From Schoenoplectus triqueter (taxonomy: Eukaryota; Streptophyta; Magnoliopsida; Poales; Cyperaceae): DNA of 64,000 nt. The notes beneath the pieces are model-generated. The model saw nothing but the letters and a program-made list of their open reading frames with translations. It was not told where the DNA came from and ran no database searches. How positions within the stretch are numbered: position 1 is the stretch's first letter; each line of letters opens with the position of its first letter. Location: assembly GCA_964058805.1 (NCBI GenBank), contig CAXKVV010000626.1, forward strand, positions 91,353 to 155,352, in the 5' to 3' direction. Of the stretch, positions 46,814 to 58,681 are shown piece after piece. A program made the translations under genes and the position numbers.

Positions 46814-47017
46814 ATGGCTCAGCTGTCTAATATATTCCTTTTACTACTATTGTTGGCAGCATCAGCCTCTCAAGATGTGGCGGCAGCAAGAACCAATTTG
46901 AAAGGGTTGCGGTGGTCGGGAAACGGAAGCATTCGGGCTCTGATTCTGCCAAAAGGAGGGCTGCCTTCTATGACATCGTGTTACACCCATGATCGGAGTA
47001 ATGCACGTTGCCCATAA
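46814..47017 (+). CDS. Putative small secreted cysteine-containing peptide precursor, 67 aa
   Basis: The ORF starts MAQLSNIFLLLLLLAASASQ, a clear signal peptide with a leucine-rich core and an Ala-x-Ala-type cleavage region near residues 17-25. It ends with a short mature part containing LPKGGLPSMTSC and a second cysteine, SNARCP-stop. The layout (signal peptide, basic linker, short conserved-looking C-terminus with LPKG then two cysteines) resembles plant signalling-peptide precursors, loosely the IDA/PIP-like group with an LPKG-x-P-S core. I cannot assign a family. Context at the start is GTCATGG, which is favourable. It is a single exon in a region otherwise lacking genes, with a TATA-like box upstream and a GA repeat downstream. 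It could still be a chance frame. Confidence 0.5.
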   Translation: MAQLSNIFLLLLLLAASASQDVAAARTNLKGLRWSGNGSIRALILPKGGLPSMTSCYTHDRSNARCP

Positions 47018-47125
47018 ATCAACTCTCTGTTATGTTCATATTCTCTTGAGCTGGTCTTATATTGTGATGATCAGAGAAAACAATGGAGCACTCCATAAGT
47101 GTGTGGTGTCTGTTTGTCTAAATAT

Positions 47126-47128
<3 letters not shown>

Positions 47129-47168
<40 letters not shown>
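47129..47168. repeat. (GA)n microsatellite
   Basis: About 19 uninterrupted GA dinucleotides lie just downstream of the small-peptide ORF. Confidence 0.95.
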
Positions 47169-47169
<1 letters not shown>

Positions 47170-47639
47170 AATTAATTAAGCAACTAGCTATTTTTCGTTC
47201 TTAAGAATCGAATGGCCAATTAGCTAGAGACACTCAATGTTATTTTGTTCAAATTTTTGCATATTTTACATATATATAGGCTTCTTATCTGAAATATGAA
47301 TTTCCTTTAAACATTGAACTGAGGTACAAAACTTCTGTACCAAGGCTCATATTTTGTAACTACCGGCTTACGAAAAATAATGGAAGCGGGTTCCCTATTT
47401 TGGGGTGGTGCTAATCAATGTGTGTGTATACAGAGTTATGCCAGTGGTAAACTATTCATCTTATAATTTTAATATCCGAATTCAAAACATTAATCTGACA
47501 TTCAAATGTTCTTTATATTAAAATATTTTTAAAGATTAAATTCTATAATTTTTTTAAATAATTTCTATTTTTAGAAGTAGAAAATACATTGAATTTATAA
47601 TTTACAATAATAATGAATTTTCTAACCTTTAAAAATAAA
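47169..47639. other. Spacer, nothing recognised
   Basis: AT-rich DNA without ORFs of note. Confidence 0.35.
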
Positions 47640-47755
47640 AAATAAATAAATTTGGTATCAAGCATATTTTAATATGAAGAACAGTTTGAACGGTTGGATC
47701 TGTATTTTGAATTTGTGAATAAGAGATATGACGTGAAGTACAAAAGAGCATAATT
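47640..47755. mobile_element. Half copy of foldback family B ending at a TA repeat
   Basis: AATTTGGTATCAAGCATATTTT, ATGAAGAACAGTTTGAACGGTT and GAGATATGACGTGAAGTAC follow the order of the family B right arm. A TA tract starts immediately after, at about 47757. Confidence 0.5.
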
Positions 47756-47770
47756 ATATATATATATATA

Positions 47771-48160
47771 TTGTGTTTTCATAAGCATTTTGATTGAAAC
47801 ACTTATGGTCCAGTTTTTAAAATTTTGTGTCCAAAATTTTAATCTAAATAGCTCAAAAAAATATTTGTATCAAAAACTTATATCATTCCAATTCTTATCA
47901 ATTTTAGAATTTTATTAATATTTTTAATGATTTTCTAAAAATGACACATTTTCACATACAAATATTAGTATTTTCTATTATTTCTATGGTCATATTTTAA
48001 AAATTATTAAAAAAATAATAATATTTTAAAAATGATAAAAAATAGAATACTGTAAGCTTTTATACAAAGATTTTTTTAGTTATACAGATTAATATTTTGA
48101 ACACTGGATTCTAAAATTTAGATCATAAACATTTCGGTTGAAGTATATATGAAAACACAA
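47771..48160. mobile_element. Foldback MITE family D (TA-flanked, 390 bp)
   Basis: The left end TTGTGTTTTCATAAGCATTT and right end (complement TTGTGTTTTCATATATACTT) are inverted repeats. Pairing continues for about 110 bp through AAAATTTTAATCTAAATAGCTC and GATTAATATTTTGAACAC blocks. It is flanked by TA repeats on the left and TATATATA on the right. No ORF is present. The length is the same as families A-C. Confidence 0.7.
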
Positions 48161-48414
48161 GAGACAAAACTATATATATAGTTGGCAACAAATACTTTTC
48201 TTTTAGTACACAACATAATTATGTCAAGAAATACTTTGCTTTTAATACACAACATAATTATGTGATATTGAAAATACATTTTTATCAAATGTAATTTAAT
48301 GTGATAAAAAATTTTAATATGCTTAAATTATCCAAGACGTTTAAGAAATTAATTGTGTTTCATTGTTAAATGATGTTAGTATTGTCTGATAATACTTTTT
48401 TTCATACATCAGTG
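48161..48414. other. Spacer with a tandem TACACAACATAATTATGT block
   Basis: ACTTTTCTTTTAGTACACAACATAATTATGTCAAGAAATACTTTGCTTTTAATACACAACATAATTATGT is a roughly 40-bp direct duplication located at about 48195-48262. Nothing else is recognised. Confidence 0.5.
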
Positions 48415-48417
48415 TCG

Positions 48418-49723
48418 CACTACGACAGAATTGAGCTTTACTAACACTAATTTACAAACTATTTTTAATGAAAACCGTTAGTAACATTAGGCGGTGGCAT
48501 TTTAGAAAATAAGTTTAACTATTTTCTAACAGTTTGAAAGAAGAAAACGTTACAAAAATATGTCAGAAAATGTTAAAAAAATTGTTGGACAATTTTTGCT
48601 AACGGTTTCTTATAAAAAATCATTAGAAAAACTTTTTGTGTGGGATTTTGCTAATGGTTTTTTTTTTATAAAAAGCCGTTAGAAAAGCTTTTAGCGTTGA
48701 GTTTTGCTAACGGTTATTTATAAAAAAACATTAGAAAAGATTTTTGCACTGAGTTTTGCTAACGATTATTTATAAAAAATCATTAGCAAAGGTTCATGCG
48801 CAAAAATAATCTAATATATCTCATCTTACCAATAACATTTGCTTTCACTGATTGCCCATCTCACCGTTCGTTCATCTCAATCCAACGATTCAAAAATTAA
48901 AATTCAAAAACAAAAATTTCACGGATTATCAACCCCTTTCATCTATTTTCATATATAAAAATAGAGATGAGAGAGAGACAAAGAAGAGAAAGAAGAAAGA
49001 AATAAGAACCAAAGAAGAGAGACAGAAGAAATAAAAACTGAAATTTGACCATCTCAACTTCAAACGGCCATAATTTTTGATAAGAAACTCCGATTGAGGT
49101 GTGCTACACGGCCACAGAAAGCTTATGACAAGATCCACAAGGTTCGCTTTTAGTCATTACGGGCATTTTCCGGACCAAAAAACATCGTCTTCACCCCCAA
49201 ACACGTATTTGAAGTTTATTTGAAGTTTTTAAGTTTTGTTTTTCTTTGTATTTTTTCTTAGAAATTATATAGATTTTTATATTATTGAGTAAGAAAGATG
49301 TATTGCTCAGCAAATATATTTTTTTCATTGTATGAATAATTATATTTATTTTATATTATTTATTGAATGAATTATTTGTTCTTATATAATTTACTGTTCT
49401 TAATTTATTTGTCATCTGTATAGAAAGTTAAGTTTGCAAAAAAATATATATATAAACCTTTTGCTAACGGTTTATTAGCAAAAACTATTAGTAAAAATAT
49501 CAAAAATCAAAAACCCTTTGCTAACAGTTTTTTAACAAAAATTGTTAGTAAAACTTAAAAAAAAATCGCAGCACCCTTCACTAATGATTTTTGACTAAAA
49601 ACCGTTAGCAAATGTCCGTCCAGGGCTCCTCTTTTTCTAACGGTTTCTTATACTTTTTCTAACCCCCCCCCCCCATTACTAACGGTTGCAAAACCGTTAG
49701 TAAATCTCAGTTCTGCTGTAGTG
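48418..49723. mobile_element. Non-autonomous CACTA (En/Spm-type) transposon, 1.3 kb
   Basis: A perfect 3-bp duplication TCG flanks it (48415-48417 and 49724-49726). Termini begin CACTACGACAGAATTGAG on the left and CACTACAGCAGAACTGAG on the right complement. Both ends carry arrays of subterminal repeats built on GCTAACGGTT and AACCGTTAG, about eight to ten on the left (48470-48800) and six on the right (49455-49705). The middle (about 48830-49400) includes an AG-rich stretch but no transposase ORF. Confidence 0.9.
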
Positions 49724-49726
49724 TCG

Positions 49727-52700
49727 GTTAAATGAGAAAACTGACACAGACCATTTTTCAATAGTATTTTCAAATAATCAACACGAGTTATTAAGAAAGC
49801 AACACTAATTATAACAATACTTTAAATTATATGTAGTATTATATTATAAAGAGCGTATATACTGAATTTATTCACTAATATTCAGTCTTTTCAAAATGAT
49901 CAAAATGCTCCTAATCAAACAGTGTAAATCCATATTTTCAAAGACTAATGGTTCAAATTTTATCAATGTCATTTATTTTTCTCCATTTTGCTTTTATTTT
50001 TTTTATCATTCATTAATAAGAGATCTAAAAACATTAATAATCAACTATTACTATTTTTAAGCATTCAATTGAGAATGTATAACTTTTCGTGTCGGTGCAA
50101 AGGATGAGCTCTAAGGACAATTTAGATATGGCTCACTATCAAAGGATAGTTTTTTTTTTCTTTGCTAAATAAAATTATCTACTTTATATATTTTTTAAAT
50201 TATTATGTTTTATAAATCATATTTCAGTCAAATTTATTTTTCCTCTATATTTTATTTGCTATTTTATTACCATGTACTTATAGGAGGTCCAAAAAAAGTT
50301 GTATATAAAATAAATTAAACATGATCTATTATTAAGTTTTATTAAAAAAAAAGATACACCTTATATAACCTTACTCAAAAAATTATATTTCACATATCAT
50401 TTTTTTAAATAATGAATTAATTTTATTTAAAAATTTAAGAGCTTTTGTAATTTATTTAGATAAAAATTATATATAAGTAAAATATATTATTTATTTATAA
50501 TAAAATTAGTGTTCGGTAAAATATTTGTAAAATTAAAAGAATCTGCACAATGAACGGATGCTGTGCTAGTTCTTTTTAAAAAGCAAATACTTAAACTATC
50601 AGTGTGTCGAACTTGAAGAGAAACGCCGTTATATGGTGGCACTAATTGTTGATTCTGTAGCAGTGACTATATTAAGAGAAAGGGAAATCTTTGACAATCC
50701 TGATAATGATTTTTCCGGTAATGTTGAAAATTTGTTCAAGTACTAAAGTTTATAGGCATAGTGTTTAACTTATAATTGAATTTGTTTTACTTTCATATAA
50801 TTTAAATTTCATTTGAAATACCGTAGAAGTTAAATATAAAACATTGCAGATCTGTGATTTCAATTATCTTCTGGGTGATACTAAATGACGCTTCAATTAT
50901 ATAAGATCTAAAATTAACACTATCAATTTATTTAAGACCTTTTGTAATATGTCTATATATTTTCTATCTTTAACTTTGTATTAAAATATATCTAAAAATT
51001 ATTGTTAAACTTTTTAATTAAGTTTATTTTTGTCAGCGTGACCTATATGTTTTAATAATTTTGGGGGAAATGATTTTCTCTGATTTCAAAATCATGCTAT
51101 TTCATGGACAATCCCAAGCAAATTGTTGCATGCATGGCTGCTGCCTGTTAGTTGCGCACAATACTAACTGTGACCTCATTATTGTGATGTTATAGATAAG
51201 TGCTGATTTTAATTTTGATCGGAATAACGTGCATGACCCATCGATGTATATTTAATTAGGTTGCCAAGTAAGAACGGTACCAAATTAGATTCTGGGTAGT
51301 AAATGCATGCAGGTGTAGAAGAAACTTTCTTTAATCATAATTTAGAATATTCAATAACATGAGTCCACAAGGTATAAAGGTTGTTAATGATATTTTTTTA
51401 ATAAAGAGTTGATTTGATTTTAATTTCTGTACAAAATAAGTATAAAAAAATTATATATTTGAAATCGTTAATTCTTTTAGAAATCGTGGCCAATTGCTCC
51501 TGGTAAATTAAATATGCAATTACTTGAGATTAAATGGAAATTAGCTATTTATTGTTTGAGTATTGAGATTGCCGGAGATCACTTCGAATTTCACTAGTCT
51601 TGAAATAAACAAATTTCGATGGGAAATATATTTAAGAATTTTATTGTTGCAAGTATTGGATTTCTAAAACGTACTGCTTGTTTTGTGTGTGAGAGAGAAG
51701 TTTTTGAAGTGTTGAAAATTTGAAATGATATAACTTTTCCTCTATACTGGACCACGTACTAATTAAACACGCAATTAAATATTAAAACTTAAATCTAACA
51801 TTAATTTCCCCATCAATGAAAGTTTCAGGTATAACAAAACAATGTTTACTTAGATTATAATATTATAAAATAAAAGTTGTTTGTATATAAATAATACACA
51901 CAAAACATTTTAAATACATGTAAAATAGTGGTTCCCATGAGAAGTGCTCCAAAGATCACTTTTATGTGCCACGAAATAACAGTCAACTTATTTTTTAATT
52001 TATATCTCACAATTTGGCACTTAAATTTGAAATTTAAATCGTTGATCTTATATATTTTCATATTGATGTATGCACGTAAAATTTTATGATTTTTTTAAGA
52101 TAACTTTATATTAGAACGAATAAAAACAAAATAAATAAATCTATAATTATGATCGATTATCTTTTCTATATACATTTATTAATTATCATTTGATTTAGTA
52201 TAAAAATTACGAATTTTTAGGATCATCCCTCTACAATGAAAATTAACAAAATCAACTTTTGAATTTCAATTTTGAGTGTCAAAATAGAAAAGTAAGTTTA
52301 AGGTATTTTGTGATACTCAGAAAATAATGATATCCAAATCCTACTCATCGTTGTGATTTCGAATCTGAATTTTTTTTATACGAAAATATTGAATCGCCAC
52401 TGATAAACACCGGTGTGAAAACTCCACGAGTATTAGTTCAATATATTTTATACATATCATTTTGACGATGCATGAACTATAAGAAAAAAATGCATTGACG
52501 TAGTCCAAAACTCGTTGTCATGACTCATGATTGGTGACTTGCGCCACTGCATAATTATTATTTTAATGTCGTGCAACTAAGTAGAGGACCAGCTGACGAA
52601 TTAATTAGGACCTACGCGTTGCAAGTAGAATTCTAACTGGACTCATGCCGCATATGCCGCATATAGTAATTAGAAATTTGAATAATATAATTAACCTTAA

Positions 52701-52760
52701 TTAAGAAGATTAAAACAACTTGGTTCATATATACTAAGAAATTAATTAGCAAGGGCAATT
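49727..52760. other. Long AT-rich intergenic stretch, no gene seen
   Basis: Only short chance frames occur. Composition is uniformly AT-rich, with scattered inverted words but no element ends I could match. Confidence 0.4.
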
Positions 52761-52779
52761 ATGTTTCTGTACACTAGTG

Positions 52780-52970
52780 CACGTCTACATAGCACGGACA
52801 CTTTCATAACAACGGTGTTGTGTCGGACACCGACATTTACATGACACGTGCTGACATGATCAATTATTTTCTGCGACAGTCAATAAATAAGACACGGAGT
52901 ATCCATATATGGACACACGTTGGATACGCATGATGTCGAAATATTATCATCTCTACGGGTGCAAGCGAAA
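52780..52970. repeat. GACAC/GTGTC-rich short repeat
   Basis: AGCACGGACACTTT, GTTGTGTCGGACACCGACAT, ACATGACACGTGCTGACATG and GGACACACGTTGGATACGC form a cluster of related words in both orientations. It is probably a fragment of a degenerate-word MITE. The ends are not resolved. Confidence 0.35.
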
Positions 52971-53410
52971 TTCGTACTTTATAATTTGTTGGTTGTTCGA
53001 TTTGATTTTAGTTTGAATTCAGTTTGTTTTAAGTAGATTTTTTTGTCAATTTGATTCAAGTTTGATTTGATAACTTCTTAATGAACAAGTTCGAATTTGA
53101 TTCATAATAGTTCGATATATAGTTATTTATATATATTTTAACAATTTAATCAATAATATATATAATAATATAATATTTTATTATAAAATTAATAAAATAT
53201 TATTAATTTATCATTAAAATAATAATTATTATTTTTTTCAAATTTAATTTATAATTAATATAATATTAATTATTTTAGATCTAATTATTTATGATAATAT
53301 AAAAATTAAAATAATTAAGTTCCTTCAGAGTTTAATTTCAGTCTAAATTCGATTTAACTCAAATTTAATTTAATTTAAATAAATTTTTAATTAAATTCAA
53401 ACACTTTTGC
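52970..53410. repeat. Dispersed AT-rich repeat, copy 2
   Basis: This is the counterpart of 17880-18310, with the same AATATATATAATAATATAAT core and a long shared block at about 53270-53320. Its 3' part has TTTAATTTAAATTTAATT-like words where copy 1 has TTTAGTTAGAGTT. Confidence 0.6.
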
Positions 53411-53516
53411 GGTCTCGTCACTTTACATCACCTTGTATACGGATTGCATAGCCGTGTGCTTTTTCATTTTCTTTTTAAGAAGCCTGGTACAAAGCTTTTC
53501 TGTGGGCACATACTAA

Positions 53517-54130
53517 TAGAGGTTTGAAATAGATCGTTCGGTCCAATCTGTTTCGGACTGATCCGTGATCGTGGACCAGATCGGACCGGACCATGACTAA
53601 ATCTGTATCCGTCCTGGATCGGATCGCGGTCAAACCCGTACCCGTCCCGGAATGGACCGTGGCCAAATCTGTGCCCGTCCCGGACCGGACCGTTGTCCGA
53701 TCCAACGGTGGGTCGATCTTCCCTTCACCCAAAATCGAAACGTGTAGTTCCGTCCTGTGCGGACCCGTGGACCAGACCGGACCGTGACCCGGACCAATTT
53801 TTTATTATTTTTGATATTTTTATAATTTTTTGAGTATTATTTGATTTTTAAATAATTAAAAATATAAAATTAATTCAATAAAAAATATTATTTATAAAAT
53901 ATCATAAATTTATTTTTCAAATTTCATAATTTTTTGAATTTATAAAAAAATGGACGGGATCGTGCCCGTCCCATGAGGGTCCGGCCCCCAGGGGCCAACG
54001 ATGGGACGGATTCAATTTTTTCAAATTTAAACCATCTAGAATCGGCTTGTGTAAAATGTGCGGGATCATAGACCGTCTCGGACTGTAAACCGTTCGGATT
54101 TGAACTAACCCGACCGTTTGTAAATCTCTA
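53517..54130. mobile_element. hAT-like MITE with GGACCGGACCG-rich ends
   Basis: The left end TAGAGGTTTGAAATAGATC and the right complement TAGAGATTTACAAACGGTC form imperfect inverted repeats. Octamer flanks CATACTAA and CCCACTAT agree at only 5 of 8 positions. The first 280 bp is rich in GTCCCGGACCGGACCGTGGCC-like words and the centre is AT-rich. Long open frames here arise from the repeat and do not encode a recognised protein. Confidence 0.55.
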
Positions 54131-54405
54131 CCCACTATGCATTGATTTAACTAGATAAGAGGTACAATCTCTACCCACTATAGCCTGTAGCTTGAACAGA
54201 AGGCTACAACTAGGCTCAATTGATGCATAAAAAAAATTGGCCCTCCATGGTTTGAATTTGTAAGTTTCATATAATGATATGAGTATGTAACTTGTTCTAT
54301 AGATCTAAAGTTTTTTTTTTTGTTAATATATTTGATAATAATTTATTGCCATGTTTTTCCATATCTCATCTATAATATTTTTTAATATGTTGTATTATGT
54401 GGTAT

Positions 54406-54790
54406 TAGAGGTTTGAAAAAGTCTAAACGGGTAGATTCGCCCCGTACAAACTCGTGTCCCTCACTCGTTTTGGATCGTCCCGAGGTAGATCCGAATTTGA
54501 TAATGGTCCGATCCTAGCAAGGGCTAGGCATAAAAATTTTAAAAACGGAACTGTCATATATGTCTCGTTCTCACCCGTTACCCGCTCTCACCCATGACCC
54601 GCGCTCACTCGCCTCACTCTCCCCCGCTACAAACCTGCTACCCGTACCCGGCCGAAAAAACTGTGAAACCCAGACGGGTGACCTATGATACCCGGACGGG
54701 TGACCCATGATACCCGGACCCGATACCCGTTAGACCCAAACGGCTAGACCCCATACCCTTATCAGATAACATTACAACGGTTCAAAAATA
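54406..54790. mobile_element. Further degenerate GACGGGTGACCC-rich repeat
   Basis: It starts TAGAGGTTTGAAAAAG, like the element at 53517, and contains alternating CACCCGTTACCCG and ACCCGGACGGGTGACCC words to about 54760. The right terminus is not resolved. Confidence 0.45.
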
Positions 54791-56011
54791 TTTGGATGAA
54801 CATTTATAACGGTTAAGTGTAAAGTTGTAACGATTAATAAAGCATTATTGTTAGTATTAGAGTGATCTACAGCCAATCATGTGATGATTATACTTAGATT
54901 ATGTATTATGATGACTATTTATGATATATCATTTGTTCCTTGAGTTGTTTATTATTTGTATATTGAGTTGGACTCAATTGTGAAACATATACCTTAATTA
55001 ATAATAACTTTAAAGTGTCCCTAATTTGTTAATTATCTAGCAACAATAATTAACTAAGATTAGTGTATAAATTTGAGTGATGATTGTGTTTCACAAATTA
55101 TACGATAAGTGTTATCGGCTTAATTACACAAATAATGTGTTGGACATGTTATTAGACTTGACCTGTAATAAAATACTATAAGGATTGTGTTTTTGTCATT
55201 ATTATTTTATTTGCTTACTAATTCTTAGGTATGAGATGAGTGTTCTTCTTATACAAATGATTTGCATTTGTTGATATTATCCAACGTTGTCCGTAACTGG
55301 CAGCCATATAGATTCTATCTCGATGTACATCTTTTATATGAAGAAAAAGTATGAATCAAGAATACTGATGTCTCTCTCATTTGTTGACGTGAGTGATGGT
55401 ATCTAAATTGGGCGCCCCTAGATAAAAATATAGTGTAAAAATGACACATTCCTATTTTGCACTGTTCTGAATATCATGTGATATGGAATGAGCTCGGGAC
55501 GATTGTCGTCATTCAGGATCAAAATATTTATAGCGTACATTATATCTGTATTGCTTAGGGGTCACAATGCACATTGCTAGGTTCCGCTTGTGTTTTATGA
55601 TGATTAAAATGTTTTAATCTCATTACTAAGTGTATACAGGTCCCAAAGTTTCACACCATATAAGAACAAGCCTATAAACATTTCTTGATCATTTTGGTAT
55701 TAGTTCTCTAGAATTAATATGAGTTAATTAATCATTAGATATGATTAATTAAGTATATCTATCAAAGAGTTTGATAGATAGGTCAAAACGGATCAAAAGC
55801 AGGTCCCGTGGAGTATTTTCGGGACACATACGGACCTCATACGGCCCTGGGCACAGTGAATTCTGGGCAGTTTTCTGCACAGTGCGATTCTACGCATGGT
55901 TCGGTTTTTGAGTCGATTCGGGGGTTTATCTTGCTCAAAAAGTAACCAAATTTGAACAAAACATGGTCAACTATTAGTGGAAGGTTTTCATCAAAAAGAA
56001 GGTCATACCTA
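54791..56011. other. Intergenic or older LTR-like DNA flanking the copia insertion
   Basis: No gene was found. The style (CATATAAGAACAAGCC, TGATATGGAATGAGCTC, a GGTCCCGTGGAG stretch) suggests part of another LTR retrotransposon into which the copia element inserted, but I could not identify its ends. The five bases before the copia LTR are ACCTA. Confidence 0.35.
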
Positions 56012-58111
56012 TGTAGGGATTCGGAATGCCCAAATCCCATTAATGCTCAAGCTGCGGAAAGACCGTAGAACAAAAATTTTACTTCTACTTAAGTTAGGGA
56101 TTAAAGTATGTCGGATAATAACCGAGAGTTACAGACATTTAATCCTTTACAAAAGACGGTAAAATATTATTTTACTTCTAACTTAAGCTTAGGGTTAAAG
56201 TGATGTGTCGGATGATTACCGAGAGATACACACCTCTTTAAACCTTTATTGATCTACTCCATGATTGATTTCTAAAATATTAATCTACTTAACAATTACA
56301 TAGATTAATATAAGATGTTATACCTCGCTTCCAAATTTTAATTGGAATGAAAATCGGCTTGTCTCGGAGCACCAAACGTCTGATGCCTCTGTAGGTTATC
56401 CACCAGGACTAACCAGAGAGCGGCTTATTTCTTTTGCCAGAAATACTGTAAACCGCGGTTTTTCGCAAAAACACTATTCACCTGAGAAAAAGACGAAATA
56501 GTACTATTCACGACTCGCAGTAATTCTGTTTCACAAATGTGCAGAAATACCGCAACTTTCGTAAAAACACTATTCACCGATCCCGTGAATTCTGAAACAA
56601 CCGTATACCGGGAGAGAGAAAGTAGAACTGATTTGGTGGAACTTTTTCTCTCACCCTACCCCTCTATTTATAGAAAAAATGGAATTGACAAATTACCAAA
56701 ATGCCCTCGTGAATAGTAAGGAGGTTTCAAAGTGAAAAGACCAAAATACCCTTAAAGTTCATCCAATTTACCAAAACGCCATTGGGCTTTTTGGCCAAAT
56801 TACCGAAATACCCTTGGGCTTTTGGACAAATTACCAAAATACCCTTAGAGGTCATCATGGGCCTTTTTGGGCTTTTCGGATTTTGGGCTTTTTTGGGTTT
56901 TTCTGATTTTGGGCTTTTAATTATTAATTAAGACTTTAATTATAAATGGGTTTTGGCCCATAATTCAAATCCATAATTAACATTTTAAAATCCAAATCAA
57001 ATATATATAATTGTCATCTACAATTATATTTTTCTCGGTTGTTGTTTCGGCGAATTTATACGACGTGTCCAACACGTTATAAATTCAATCTGATTTTTGC
57101 TTCTTGTCATCTCTATGACAAATATAATTATATCATATATAATTAATTATAACCATCTTATTATTAATTATAAACAATTCATAATTAATCAATAAGATTC
57201 TCCGATTAACTCCTATACGGTGTGACCCGACAGGATCCGTGTTATGTTGGTAAATAGAGTTAAAACCGTTTTAACTTCTATAATCATAGGAGGCATCTGG
57301 CAAAATGCACTATGACCATCCAATTACACAGATGATGATGTACTGTACAATATCATGATCCAGTAAACTATTTACTTGTGTTTAATTCTTTTGTCTCATA
57401 GCTATCAGATCAGTTTCAAGGTAGGTATGTGTCATCCTTGCAAACTTAATCTTTTCTTGATCCTGAGTAAATAATCAAATATAATTACTCTTGTAATTAT
57501 ACTGCTAGCAGATAATCTTACTCTATCAAGGGGCCCAGTGATGCTATAACTCGTATAAAAATACGAGGGACAATAGTACTTTTGGCAAACCATCTCTTCC
57601 TCCGCATAAGTTATGTATACCGAAGAGCTACCTTTATAGCCACCTTTTACGGATAACGTTTGGTAGAAATCACACACATACATATCCTATGTAAGAAAGA
57701 TGAATATCTCATACTTTAGAATTTAATACTGAACGAAAACATTAATGACACGAACACAATTCCATTTAATGTTTCATTCGGGGTCTATCAAATACGATGT
57801 TCCTTGAACATCTATCTATGTGATTAAAATGACAACTCTTTGTCTATGGTCTGTAAAACTTGACCATCATTTAATCCACATACTAACCTGATAACGGTTA
57901 ATTAGTGTTCCTGCTAATTACCTTGGTTAGTGACTTTTAAGAGTATATTCTATATTATGAAGTTTCACAATTCCAGTCATGAACTCGGAATGATTCATAA
58001 ATTCAATAATACTCAAGGAAACAAAATATCGTTTAAATATCTAATTCATGAACAAAGCTTTATATAACAAATTTATCGTATTATTGACTTCAAGATTATT
58101 ACAAACTAACA
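56012..58111 (-). repeat. 3' LTR of the copia element (about 2.1 kb)
   Basis: Its outer end TGTAGGGATTCGG (plus strand) is the same as at 63701. Its inner end is set by the polypurine tract at 58112-58122, giving TG...CA termini (minus: TGTTAGTTTG...CCCTACA). The inner boundary is inferred because the other LTR is not fully in the window. The outer part has a tandem duplication of about 85-90 bp (units near 56075 and 56168). Confidence 0.8.
56660..56674 (-). promoter_or_regulatory. TATA box in the LTR
   Basis: On the minus strand CTATAAATAGAGGGG is a near-consensus plant TATA box. It would place the transcription start about 30 bp further along the minus strand, near 56630, and so divide U3 from R-U5. 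Confidence 0.6.
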
Positions 58112-58123
58112 ATCTCCCACTTA
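58112..58123 (-). other. Polypurine tract next to the 3' LTR
   Basis: The minus strand reads AAGTGGGAGAT immediately before TGTTAG. This is the usual copia plus-strand priming site and defines the inner LTR edge. Confidence 0.8.
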
Positions 58124-58239
58124 AGCTTGGAGTCAATCATATTGAGCCATGCCTTATACAAATCTCTTTATTCTATAAATCTCTCAGATTTAAAGGAAAA
58201 TCTCACAGCCAATCTCCTATGTGTCTCAAACCCATAGAA

Positions 58240-58680
58240 GATATGTGCAACTAGTGCTTGGCCTGAGGTAGAGATCTTACAAGTGGATCAGCTGTGTTGC
58301 CGACGGTGTCAATTTTATAAATCTTTACGTCGCCTCTATTTATGATTTTTCATATGAGGTGATAACGTCTGTGTAATCACTTACCACGGGCTCTGAGTCA
58401 GCACCGTAGATGAGAAACATATCCTTAGTTCTTCTTAAGTACTTAAAGATATTCTTTGCAGCATTCCAGTGCTCCTAGCATGGATTAGCCTGATATCTAC
58501 TCGTCACACTCCAAGCGTACGAGACATCAGGGCGAGTGCACAACATGGCGTACATGATAGAGCCAATAGCCGAAGCATATGGTACTCTACTCATTATGTT
58601 TTGCTCATCAGTTGTCAAAGGACACTGAGTCTTGCTAAGCTGTGCACCATGATTCATTGGCAGAAATCTTTTCTTAGAAT
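58240..58680 (-). pseudogene. Copia RNase H remnant
   Basis: The minus strand encodes SAIGSIMYAMLCTRPDVSYA followed by SRYQANP, the RT/RNase H linker, then FLIYGADSEPVVSDYTD and, after an apparent internal deletion, TADPLVRSLPQAKH. The central RNase H catalytic region is missing and stops interrupt the frame. Confidence 0.8.
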
Positions 58681-58681
58681 T

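Noticed and set aside
53475..53787. Open frames on both strands with a periodic dipeptide-rich protein
   Set aside because: They result from GGACCG-type repeats within a hAT-like MITE, with no recognised domain.
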